Positions 8,397 to 14,939 of a DNA stretch of 64,000 bases are shown piece after piece. The stretch spans positions 1 to 64,000 of the forward strand of contig JACRTB010000007.1 in assembly GCA_014385025.1 (NCBI GenBank), in the 5' to 3' direction. The DNA is from Yanshouia hominis (GTDB lineage: Bacteria > Bacillota > Clostridia > Oscillospirales > Ruminococcaceae). Numbering within the stretch: the first letter of the stretch is position 1; every line of letters begins with the position of its first letter. Position numbers and translations under genes: made by a program. The notes under the pieces are model-generated. The model was not told the DNA's origin, did no database searches, and worked only from the letters and a program-made list of their open reading frames with translations.

Positions 8397-8425
8397 ATTA
8401 TAACCAATCGGTATGCGAAAGTCAA
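8397..8425 (-). promoter_or_regulatory. consensus promoter of the RHH-membrane cassette
   Basis: TTGACT (8425-8420), 17-base spacer, TATAAT (8402-8397) on the minus strand. The -35 box contains the TGA stop codon of the frameshifted tail chaperone, so the cassette begins exactly where the structural gene ends. Confidence 0.8.
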
Positions 8426-8936
8426 GGCTTATTTCGCCCCTCTAATTCCTTCTGGCAAAACGCCGTCAACAGCAGCCGTTCTCCCGGAGACTTTTGATAA
8501 AATTCCCCCGGCGTGATGTTTTTCTCCCGAAACAGAAAATACAGCAGCATCAGCCGGGGGTCTTTATTCAGTTTTTTTTAACCTCCTCGAGCGTCGCCGT
8601 CCGATAGCCGGAAAGCCGCTCCACCTCGCGGGAAAGGTCCTCGATCTCCCCCGGCAGCAGCAGGCTCTTCACCAGCTCGGCAGGAGTCGGGGCGTGGTGC
8701 TTCTCCAGCAGAGCCTTGTCCCGCAGGTTGGGGGCCGTCACTCCCGCCAGCAGGATATCGATCGCCATGTCCTCCGAAGACGCCTCTTTGATCTCCGCCA
8801 CCCGGTTATAGGGCAGCGCCCGCAGTGAGAACACCACAGGCTCGCCGCACTCCTTCGAAAGCCGCTTGATTTTGACCTTCTTTTCGGGCAGCTTCGCCTT
8901 ATCCAGCCCCATCAGTAAATCCAATACGTCCGGCAT
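8422..8936 (-). CDS. tail assembly chaperone, XkdN-like, with -1 frameshift extension
   Basis: The zero-frame product (8568-8936, 122 residues, DLLMGLDKAKLPEKKVKIKR and so on) is the XkdN-like chaperone. It ends EEVKKN at a slippery A AAA AAC. A -1 slip opens a 49-residue extension, beginning LNKDPRLMLLYFLFREKNIT then PGEFYQKSPGERLLLTAF, to TGA 8422-8424, giving about 171 residues. This matches the gpG/gpGT arrangement of tail chaperones, which bind the tape measure and recruit tube subunits. SD AAGGGAGG precedes the ATG at 8934-8936. Confidence 0.85.
8571..8577 (-). other. programmed -1 ribosomal frameshift site
   Basis: The heptamer A AAA AAC lies in the correct phase, followed immediately by the zero-frame TGA at 8568-8570. 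The -1 frame stays open for 49 codons of typical chaperone-extension sequence. It is embedded in a run of eight A. Confidence 0.85.
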
Positions 8937-8948
8937 AAAAGTCCTCCC

Positions 8949-8976
8949 TTGACTTTCTGTGCCGCCCTGCTATAAT
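8949..8976 (+). promoter_or_regulatory. plus-strand promoter of antisense RNA, module 1
   Basis: TTGACT (8949-8954), 16-base spacer, TATAAT (8971-8976), pointing away from the chaperone gene and towards the small frame at 9059-9145. The -35 overlaps the complement of the chaperone SD. The same 40 bases recur without change at 9742-9781. Confidence 0.78.
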
Positions 8977-8982
8977 AAAGAC

Positions 8983-9070
8983 ACAAAGGGCGCTGTTACA
9001 AGCAGCAAGCCCCTAAGTGCTAGTCAAAATTGCTAGCCGTTCGGTGGCCGCCGGACGGCTAGCGCGCTTT
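8983..9070 (+). ncRNA. candidate antitoxin RNA, module 1
   Basis: Expected transcript of about 85-90 bases from the promoter at 8949-8976 to the hairpin 9032-9063 with its GCGCTTTT tail. It converges with, and is complementary to, the 3' end of the small peptide message on the other strand, the geometry of RatA with TxpA. Ends are predicted from promoter and hairpin positions only. Confidence 0.55.
9032..9063. terminator. bidirectional hairpin terminator, module 1
   Basis: GCTAGCCGT (9032-9040) pairs with ACGGCTAGC (9055-9063), with an inner CGG/CCG extension, making about 13 pairs. It is followed by GCGCTTTT on the plus strand and AATTTTG on the minus strand. The peptide stop codon lies in the stem. 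Confidence 0.72.
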
Positions 9071-9145
9071 TATGGAAAGTATGCAGGTCAAAATGACCGT
9101 CCACACCAAAAACCTCAGAAATTGCTTTCCTCGGTCTCTCCACAT
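9059..9145 (-). CDS. 28-residue hydrophobic peptide, candidate type I toxin 1
   Basis: The frame reads MWRDRGKQFLRFLVWTVILT then CILSIKAR. It has a basic start, one short membrane helix and a basic end, the profile of type I toxins such as TxpA. ATG 9143-9145 has the SD AAAGGGGGTGAG. Promoter, SD, peptide and terminator form a complete ~150-base unit, opposed by a convergent RNA. It has no place in the normal tail gene set. Toxicity is inferred, not shown. Confidence 0.6.
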   Translation of the reverse strand: MWRDRGKQFLRFLVWTVILTCILSIKAR

Positions 9146-9203
9146 CAGCCTCACCCCCTTTCACAAGGGAGTGGCTTGCCGCCATTGTAACAACGCCACG
9201 CTT

Positions 9204-9232
9204 ATTCTAGCATGGCGCTCAATTTTTGTCTA
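9204..9232 (-). promoter_or_regulatory. minus-strand promoter of small peptide, module 1
   Basis: TAGACA (9232-9227), 17-base spacer, TAGAAT (9209-9204) on the minus strand, upstream of the 28-residue frame. The -10 lies inside an imperfect inverted repeat that is perfect in module 2. Confidence 0.68.
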
Positions 9233-9306
9233 GTTTTTCGCCGCTTCGCTCTGCATCCCTTCGGCTTGCCAAATTATGCTTCGCTTTCGCTCGCAAATTT
9301 GGAGCC

Positions 9307-9738
9307 TCATCCCTCCGTAATCGTGTCGAGGTATTCGTAGTTGGTGAAGGTGAACGGGGCCTCCACCTTTCCCAGCGTGTCGGCCTCCCAGTCGGCAAGG
9401 GTCAGGTCGTCAAACCCGGCGTTTTTCAGCACCACGCGCTCCGCACCGTAGCTGTCGGGGTCGGCCAGCTTCGAGATGATGGTGAACCGCACATCCTGCC
9501 CGTCCCGGATTTTCTCGCCGATCAGCTTTGCCATCCGCGAGGAAACCTTGTGCATCCGAAGTGAGCCGGTCCCCTTGTAGGATTTCACCTTGTAGTCAAC
9601 GCCCATCTGTCCGCAGAGGGCAACGTCCTCCTTGTTGTAGGTGATCTTCGCCTGAAGTCCGTAGCATTCGGAAACCTTCTCACCCTCAAGCCACACCTCA
9701 CCCCATGTGCCGGATAAAACTCTCTTTGCAGCATCCAT
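9307..9738 (-). CDS. tail tube protein, XkdM-like
   Basis: 143 residues; the start MDAAKRVLSGTWGEVWLEGE and the motif YKVKSYKGTGSLRMHKVSS match XkdM/DUF2001 tube proteins of PBSX-type contractile tails. SD AGGGAGG precedes ATG 9736-9738. In related phages it follows the sheath gene directly; here it is isolated on both sides by ~300-base modules that look like type I toxin-antitoxin loci. The SD and the module promoter on the opposite strand overlap. Confidence 0.88.
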   Translation of the reverse strand: MDAAKRVLSGTWGEVWLEGEKVSECYGLQAKITYNKEDVALCGQMGVDYKVKSYKGTGSLRMHKVSSRMAKLIGEKIRDGQDVRFTIISKLADPDSYGAERVVLKNAGFDDLTLADWEADTLGKVEAPFTFTNYEYLDTITEG

Positions 9739-9753
9739 AATAAAAGTCCTCCC

Positions 9754-9781
9754 TTGACTTTCTGTGCCGCCCTGCTATAAT
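9754..9781 (+). promoter_or_regulatory. plus-strand promoter of antisense RNA, module 2
   Basis: TTGACT (9754-9759), 16-base spacer, TATAAT (9776-9781). Part of a 40-base stretch identical to 8937-8976 in module 1. Confidence 0.78.
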
Positions 9782-9787
9782 GAAGAT

Positions 9788-9886
9788 GCAAAGGGCGCTG
9801 CGACAAGCGGTCAGCCCAGTCAGTTACAAGCTATCTCGGCAAAGCCAAGAAACCGTCACCGGCCAGGGTGGCGGTTTCTGCGTTTT
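9788..9886 (+). ncRNA. candidate antitoxin RNA, module 2
   Basis: Predicted transcript of about 100 bases ending at the hairpin 9849-9878 followed by TGCGTTTT. It converges on the small peptide message of the opposite strand and is complementary to its last ~30 bases. Ends are predicted only. Confidence 0.55.
9849..9878. terminator. bidirectional hairpin terminator, module 2
   Basis: GAAACCGTCACC (9849-9860) pairs with GGTGGCGGTTTC (9867-9878), with one wobble pair and the six-base loop GGCCAG. The codons for the peptide's last residues and its stop lie within it. Confidence 0.72.
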
Positions 9887-9933
9887 ACAACAATCGTCAC
9901 CGTAAAGGCTCCGATATGTAACGTAATTCGCAC
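9856..9933 (-). CDS. 25-residue basic amphipathic peptide, candidate type I toxin 2
   Basis: Frame from GTG 9931-9933: MRITLHIGAFTVTIVVKRRN then RHPGR. SD AAAGGGGGTGAGG is the same as in module 1. A beta-prone hydrophobic segment is followed by a strongly basic tail; the ending NRHPGR is one I recall from short unannotated Firmicutes peptides, without a named family. Promoter, frame and hairpin are complete, and a convergent RNA opposes it. The peptide differs from module 1 although the regulatory parts are the same. Confidence 0.6.
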   Translation of the reverse strand: MRITLHIGAFTVTIVVKRRNRHPGR

Positions 9934-9994
9934 AAGCCTCACCCCCTTTCGGGTGGTGTGGCCGACCGCCTGCCGTTGTTGCAGCGCCATGTTT

Positions 9995-10023
9995 ATCATA
10001 GCATGGCGCTGTTTGTTTGTCTA
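9995..10023 (-). promoter_or_regulatory. minus-strand promoter of small peptide, module 2
   Basis: TAGACA (10023-10018), 17-base spacer, TATGAT (10000-9995). The -10 lies in the loop of the perfect inverted repeat AGCGCCATG (9983-9991) / CATGGCGCT (10002-10010). On the plus strand this is followed by a T-rich run and could be a second terminator for the antisense RNA. Confidence 0.66.
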
Positions 10024-10037
10024 TCCCTGCGTTTTCG

Positions 10038-11138
10038 TCAGATCGTCACACTGATCGAGATATCCTCAATTGCGTCGAGAATCTTCACAGAGCAGGCAAG
10101 GAACACCTGATCGTCGGTGTTGGCCTCCTTGATTTCCTGTTCGCTCATGGCGGAGGTGTCGGTTCCCTTCAATTTGAGGTAATTTTCCTGCGCCGCGAGA
10201 TCGATTTCGCAAGTTGATTTGCCCGCGGCGAGGATGCCCGCCAGCTCAAGCCCTTCCAGATAGCCCTTGATCGCGGCGATCAGCACGCATTTGTTGTCGT
10301 AGCTGTTCGCATACTTGCCGATGTAGCTGTCCTCGCAGGTGAGCCGGATGTCGTGGCCGATCATGTCCACCGCCTCGACGATCTTGATTTTCTTGAAGGC
10401 CGCTCCCTTCTCCTGCGTGGTGGTGGTCAGGCTGTTGACCCCGCGCGCAACCTTGATCTTTTCCCCGTCGTGGATCAGGATAAATTCCCCGGCGTCCACC
10501 GCGTTATCCGATTCCTCGGCAGAAAGGCGTTCCACCTCGATCAGCTCAGGCAGCGGCGCATAGGTGCAGGCAATGGTCATCGGCGTGCCTGCAATCAGCC
10601 CCGCGATCCGCGAGCAGAGCGCGGCAGTGGAGATTGCTCCGCCCTCGTCCTTTACGCCGGTGACGGTCACGTTGACAATCCCCTCGGAATCGGCTTCCTG
10701 ATCGGGCAGCACCGCCTTGATGATGCTGTGGTCGTTTGCCCGGCGGCCCTTCACCCAGGTCGCAATCGCCGTAGCCTCGGCACTGGTGCAGTCTGCGGGG
10801 CCGCAGAGATAATCGATATCACCCTGCGTCTCAAAGTAGCCGGTGCCGTCTGAAATGTCGCTCGCGCCGGTGGTATCACTCTCGCCGCGCGTCGCCAGTA
10901 CATAGGCCACCACCTTGCGCGGCGGGTTGACATATCCAATCAGCGCCCGCTTGATATAGGCGGCGTTGTCAGCCGCCAGCGTGGACGGAATATCCGCCGC
11001 CGAGTGAATGACAAAGCCTTTGTTTTGCAGGGCGGTCGTGCTGTCCCGCAGAATCAGCCCGACAACCCCTTTCTCGCTGCGCGCAATCGCCGCGGCAGCA
11101 GTAGTCTTGAATGTGATGCTGATGTTCGGAAGTCCCAA
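10038..11138 (-). CDS. tail sheath protein, XkdK-like
   Basis: 366 residues. The start MGLPNISITFKTTAAAAIAR and the tail DQVFLACSVKILDAIEDISI are typical of PBSX-type sheath proteins. The sheath contracts around the XkdM tube, so this phage has a contractile tail. The C-terminal third (KCVLIAAIKGYLEGLELAG) carries the segment that links neighbouring subunits in the family. It follows the tail terminator gene by two bases, with SD AGGAGGG. Confidence 0.92.
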   Translation of the reverse strand: MGLPNISITFKTTAAAAIARSEKGVVGLILRDSTTALQNKGFVIHSAADIPSTLAADNAAYIKRALIGYVNPPRKVVAYVLATRGESDTTGASDISDGTGYFETQGDIDYLCGPADCTSAEATAIATWVKGRRANDHSIIKAVLPDQEADSEGIVNVTVTGVKDEGGAISTAALCSRIAGLIAGTPMTIACTYAPLPELIEVERLSAEESDNAVDAGEFILIHDGEKIKVARGVNSLTTTTQEKGAAFKKIKIVEAVDMIGHDIRLTCEDSYIGKYANSYDNKCVLIAAIKGYLEGLELAGILAAGKSTCEIDLAAQENYLKLKGTDTSAMSEQEIKEANTDDQVFLACSVKILDAIEDISISVTI

Positions 11139-11140
11139 AA

Positions 11141-11587
11141 TTATCCCTCCTGTATCGTGTTGTGAATTTTCTGCATGAGCGGCAGCGCCGGTTCCGGCCC
11201 CCGCCGTTCAAAATAGCGGCATTGCAGATCGACCCACGCGCGGTCGAAATCCATGCCGCCCTCACTGGCCGAAAACTTTACCGCCCGGTCGGCTACCTTG
11301 AGATACCCCGCCCGGAACAGATCGATGACGTCGGCCTGCATCTGCGCCAGCTCGTCGATATCGCTGTTTCCGTAATCGTCCACCTCTCCGAAGCAGGTGA
11401 CGGTAAGGTATGCCGTTTCCTCGATCAGCCCCGCGTTGGCGTCCCTGCGGCTGATTCGCGGCGCTTCCAGCAGAAAACAGGGCCGCGTAAATTCCGTTGG
11501 GCAGAGATTACGGTGCAGGTCCCACCCCGGCCATTTCGCGGCCAGCGCCGCCGCAAGCGCGTCGAAAATATCGTTTTTGTTGATCAT
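11141..11587 (-). CDS. tail terminator/phage tail protein
   Basis: 148 residues from ATG 11585-11587 (ATGA overlap with the preceding gene). Opens MINKNDIFDALAAALAAKWP, continues with ETAYLTVTCFGEVDDYGNSD. I know this type as the DUF6838/tail terminator-like proteins found just before sheath genes in Clostridia phages. Role as tail length terminator is inferred from position between the gp10-like gene and the sheath. Confidence 0.68.
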   Translation of the reverse strand: MINKNDIFDALAAALAAKWPGWDLHRNLCPTEFTRPCFLLEAPRISRRDANAGLIEETAYLTVTCFGEVDDYGNSDIDELAQMQADVIDLFRAGYLKVADRAVKFSASEGGMDFDRAWVDLQCRYFERRGPEPALPLMQKIHNTIQEG

Positions 11588-12018
11588 AGGCTCGCCTCCA
11601 GCTCCCGCGCGATTTCGTCCGCCCACGCCTCCGCTTCTCCGATGGCAATGCTCTCGGCCCGCATTGCCGAAGCGGCGTAGAAGTGATACCCGCTGACATA
11701 GGACACCCGCAGCCGGGGGGAAGCAATCCGATGTCCGCCCTCAAGATAATTTGTGATTGCGCCGGGGCTGTCGGCCCCGGTCGTTCCCTTTTCAGGACGA
11801 ACCGCCGCATACCCGCCGCCCGAACCGACATGCACCACCTGCCATCGGCGCACCCTTCCGGAGGAATCATTGATCCCTGAACTGGCAATCTGCTGCTGAA
11901 GCTCCCGCTGTACCGCTCTGCCGACCCGCTCATGCAGCTCGCGGCGGCGCTCGGGGAACTCCTGCAGAATTTTGTCAAATGCGGCCCCAATCCGGTCTGT
12001 TTGAATGCGGTTTTCCAT
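11584..12018 (-). CDS. HK97 gp10-like tail completion protein
   Basis: 144 residues with Arg/Glu-rich helices at the N-terminus and a beta-rich centre (WQVVHVGSGGGYAAVRPEKG), similar to HK97 gp10-type proteins that complete the head-tail interface. Its ATG overlaps the upstream stop by one base (TAATG) and its stop overlaps the next start (ATGA). Confidence 0.66.
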   Translation of the reverse strand: MENRIQTDRIGAAFDKILQEFPERRRELHERVGRAVQRELQQQIASSGINDSSGRVRRWQVVHVGSGGGYAAVRPEKGTTGADSPGAITNYLEGGHRIASPRLRVSYVSGYHFYAASAMRAESIAIGEAEAWADEIARELEASL

Positions 12019-12602
12019 TACGGCTCCTTCGTGTTGGCGATCTCGTATTCGTTTTTGAATTCATCCAGCAGATAGCAGACGCGCACCGCGTAGGCGCCGC
12101 CGTCCGCCTTGACCAGATCCCCCGTTTTCAGCGTTACCGCCTTGGGAGTTACCAGCACCAGCCGATGCTCCACCTGTCCCTGCGGCTCCTTTTGGACGAA
12201 TCCGAGATATTTTTCCGTTAAAAACCCGGGGAAAGAGCAGAGCGGCTTCTGCGTATGGCAGAGCTTGCCCTGTTCGTCCTTTCCCTTCTCCGGCCTTGTC
12301 GCGGCACAAGCCGTCGGCTCAATCAGCGCGGCGGTAATCTCCGCGCTGGCGGGATTCACCGCCGTAATCGAAGTGAGGAATAAATGCCTTCCCTTCCACT
12401 GCAGCGCATCGTGCAGGGTAAGATCCCCGCGCGGCACTGTAGAGAGCTTTACCGACCGCACCCCCATTCCCACCTTGGAAAAGAGGCTTGCCTTGTCTGT
12501 CAGCTCGACCGACGCCCAGAGGTTCCCGCTCTCCCGAAACGAAACAACGTCCCCGGATGCCTCAACCCGCAGCAGCGTCAGCTTATCCATCGGAGTTTTC
12601 AT
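12018..12602 (-). CDS. head closure/head-tail adaptor-like protein
   Basis: 194 residues. The first 90 (LTLLRVEASGDVVSFRESGNLWASVE) look like a small beta-barrel adaptor, while the rest (KAVTLKTGDLVKADGGAYAV) reads as a second barrel. SD GGAGG precedes ATG 12600-12602. It overlaps the connector gene by 20 bases. No precise family assigned; gene order (connector, this, gp10-like) supports a head-closure role. Confidence 0.55.
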   Translation of the reverse strand: MKTPMDKLTLLRVEASGDVVSFRESGNLWASVELTDKASLFSKVGMGVRSVKLSTVPRGDLTLHDALQWKGRHLFLTSITAVNPASAEITAALIEPTACAATRPEKGKDEQGKLCHTQKPLCSFPGFLTEKYLGFVQKEPQGQVEHRLVLVTPKAVTLKTGDLVKADGGAYAVRVCYLLDEFKNEYEIANTKEP

Positions 12603-12900
12603 TTGCGTCGCCTCCGTTTTGAAGCTGAATCATCAGCCCGGTTAAATGACGCTCCAGAACGTCCGTTTTTATATCCGGATTCCGCAGCCCATGAAACGAC
12701 AGATAGACCATCGTGCGGATCGCCTCGTTGGCTGTCTCCAACCGTCCCGTTTGCGCCGCCCAGTCGATTCCCGTCGCCCGGTGAAGGCTTTCCAGCGCAG
12801 AGGCGCGCAGGGCGGAGACGATCCCGAAGGATTCCTCCCCCGCCCCGAGCCAGTCAAGCAGCTCGTCGCTGGATACCAGCTCTGATATCATCTCCGCCAT
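12583..12900 (-). CDS. head-tail connector protein, gp6-like
   Basis: 105 helical residues: MISELVSSDELLDWLGAGEE, then EAIRTMVYLSFHGLRNPDIK, resembling HK97 gp6/YqbG-type adaptors that dock on the portal. It directly follows the capsid gene and overlaps the next gene by 20 bases. Assignment is by length, helical content and order. Confidence 0.6.
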   Translation of the reverse strand: MAEMISELVSSDELLDWLGAGEESFGIVSALRASALESLHRATGIDWAAQTGRLETANEAIRTMVYLSFHGLRNPDIKTDVLERHLTGLMIQLQNGGDANENSDG

Positions 12901-12915
12901 ACGCTATTCCTCCGA

Positions 12916-14169
12916 TCAGGTCGCTGCCGCGATAAAGATTTCACGCTTGACCGCGGCCTCGGCGATCATCTTCTGCGCGTCCATCCGCACAATGCCGCGC
13001 ACCTCGGTGGTGTCGGTTCTCCATGCGCTCCCGCCGATATTGGTCGATGCAAATTCCAGAGCCTTGCGGCGGAACAGGGTGCCGAACGACTTGAAATCGC
13101 CGATGTAAATCGGGTAATAGTCGCCCTTGGTCGCACCGGTCGTGGTGACGGTACGGCTCGGCAGCAGGTCGTTGTCGGCATAGGCGACCGGACGGCCCTT
13201 AAAGCGGTAGGCGTCGGGCGCAGTGGGATCGGGCACCAGCAGGCCGCGCTTGTTGGCGTCCTCCAGCTCGTCGAGATGGTTGTAGCTGTCCTGATTGCAG
13301 AGCAGCACCGCTCTGCGGCTATACGCAGTGTTGAGGCCCTTGTTCAGCGCTTTCTTGATGTCCTTGACCTCGCTTCCCGCGGTAATGTTGGATGCGGTCA
13401 GGCCGTCAAGCAGCGCCAGCAGCAGAGCGTTTTCGGTAAGGACCACCTTGGGGGCGAACCATTCCGAAAGATACTGCATCAGACCGGCGGTGTTGTCCTC
13501 CATCAGCTCGCTCGACACCACGATAATATCTCCGTACTTCTTAACCGAGTAGCTGACCTTCTCGAAGGACGGCTGATCGTCGGGGGTGATCGTCCCGGTT
13601 TCGGTAATCAGGTTCAGCCCCTCGGACGCCTTTGCCTTCTCAACGGCCCGCCAGCCGGTTAGACCCGAAACAGTCTCGGTGTTGAAATAGTCGGACAGGC
13701 GGATGAAATCCTTCATCCGGCGGTGGATCATGTTGTCAAATTCAATCGGCACAAGGAATCCGCCGTCCGAACCCGCCGGGCTGCCGCCCCCGGTCGTCAG
13801 GGCGTTATAAAGCGGGTGATAGGCTTCCACGCCGCGCCCCGTCTTGACGCTCACGCCGTTTCTCAGCGCGTCGGCAAACGCCCGGACATATTCGTTGCCC
13901 GAGCGGGCAGCGTCGAGAGCGTTCGTTTGGGCAGCCTCTTCCTTTTTGGCTTTGAGACCGTCGTGCAGCTCCTTCATGCCCTTATCTCTGGCGTCGAAGC
14001 GGCCCTGCTCGGCGGCGAGCGCCTGCATCGCCTCAATTTCCTCGTTCATGGCGGTTGCATCAGCCATCTTAGCCTTGTACCCTTCCATGTCGCCCTTGTC
14101 AAGAAGGTCCCTGGCCTCGTCGAGAAGAGCGGATCTCCTGTTGATCGCGTCATAAAGCTTTCTTTCCAT
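12916..14169 (-). CDS. major capsid protein, HK97 fold
   Basis: 417 residues. The first ~105 form a charged coiled coil (RRSALLDEARDLLDKGDMEG), the scaffold-like delta domain removed by the prohead protease. The rest is HK97 capsid: EAYHPLYNALTTGGGSPAGS, DGGFLVPIEFDNMIHRRM, YGDIIVVSSELMEDNTAGL. The preceding ClpP-like protease gene is its processing enzyme. SD GGGAGG precedes the ATG. Confidence 0.95.
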   Translation of the reverse strand: MERKLYDAINRRSALLDEARDLLDKGDMEGYKAKMADATAMNEEIEAMQALAAEQGRFDARDKGMKELHDGLKAKKEEAAQTNALDAARSGNEYVRAFADALRNGVSVKTGRGVEAYHPLYNALTTGGGSPAGSDGGFLVPIEFDNMIHRRMKDFIRLSDYFNTETVSGLTGWRAVEKAKASEGLNLITETGTITPDDQPSFEKVSYSVKKYGDIIVVSSELMEDNTAGLMQYLSEWFAPKVVLTENALLLALLDGLTASNITAGSEVKDIKKALNKGLNTAYSRRAVLLCNQDSYNHLDELEDANKRGLLVPDPTAPDAYRFKGRPVAYADNDLLPSRTVTTTGATKGDYYPIYIGDFKSFGTLFRRKALEFASTNIGGSAWRTDTTEVRGIVRMDAQKMIAEAAVKREIFIAAAT

Positions 14170-14183
14170 TTTGAAAATCCTCC

Positions 14184-14939
14184 CTAAAATCTTGCCCGCT
14201 CGATTTGAAGCACCACCCGGGCTTTTTCTGTTTCCTCTGCGTCCTCTTTTGCCTTTTGTTCTGCTTTCAGGCGGTCGATCAGCTCACGCGGCAGCACCGG
14301 CGCCCGATTGATCAGCGATCTCGCCTGCGCCTTCATTGCGCCTGCGGCCGCGGGCTCCAACGCGCCCGGCGCGCCATCCACGAACATAATTTCGTCAGCC
14401 AGCCCGGCGTCCACCGCCTCCTGCGCCGAAAACCACGTTTCCGCGTCAAGCAGCGCCGCGATCTCTTCCTCCGTTTTTCCTGTCGAGAGGCGGTAGGCGT
14501 TGATAACCGCCCGGTTGGCCACCTGCAAAACCTCCGAAGCCTTCTCCATGTCGCGGTAGTCGCCGTCAGCGCTCATCTGCACGTTATGAACCATCATCAA
14601 TGCCACCGGCGAGATGCGGCATTTCGCATCCTTCTTTGCTTTGGCCTGCGCGATGACCGACGCCGCCGAAGCAGCCAGTCCGGTGATCTCAATCTGAAGC
14701 TCTCCGGGATAATTCATCAGCTCCGTATAAATCGCCGCGCCCTCGGTAACCGCGCCGCCGGGCGAATCGACCTCTACAATAACCGTCCGGCTGCCGCCGC
14801 TGTCCGCCAGCGCTCGTTGGACATCTCTTGAACAGGTACAATCAATGCCAAACCAGCGATAGAACTCCGCGTCCGCGCTCGGTACGATTTCGCCGGTGAT
14901 CCCGATCACCGGGACCCCGTTTCTTACAGTTTTCCTCAT
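14184..14939 (-). CDS. prohead (capsid maturation) protease, ClpP-related
   Basis: 251 residues, S14/ClpP family. GLAASAAS contains the probable nucleophile Ser91, and VALMMVHN supplies His118; an Asp follows near residue 167 in ALLDAETWFSAQEAVDAGLA. The C-terminal 45 residues are Lys/Glu-rich, as in phage members. It cleaves the capsid delta domain during maturation. It overlaps the portal gene by four bases (ATGA). Confidence 0.92.
   Translation of the reverse strand: MRKTVRNGVPVIGITGEIVPSADAEFYRWFGIDCTCSRDVQRALADSGGSRTVIVEVDSPGGAVTEGAAIYTELMNYPGELQIEITGLAASAASVIAQAKAKKDAKCRISPVALMMVHNVQMSADGDYRDMEKASEVLQVANRAVINAYRLSTGKTEEEIAALLDAETWFSAQEAVDAGLADEIMFVDGAPGALEPAAAGAMKAQARSLINRAPVLPRELIDRLKAEQKAKEDAEETEKARVVLQIERARF

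Larger units (their letters stand above)
8937..10023. repeat. paralogous regulatory modules flanking the tube gene
   Basis: Module 1 (8937-9232) and module 2 (9742-10023) share 40 identical bases at one end (8937-8976 / 9742-9781), the 16-base SD block (9147-9162 / 9935-9950) and the promoter-end block TAGCATGGCGCT (9208-9219 / 9999-10010). The peptide and hairpin sequences between them differ. Confidence 0.8.
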
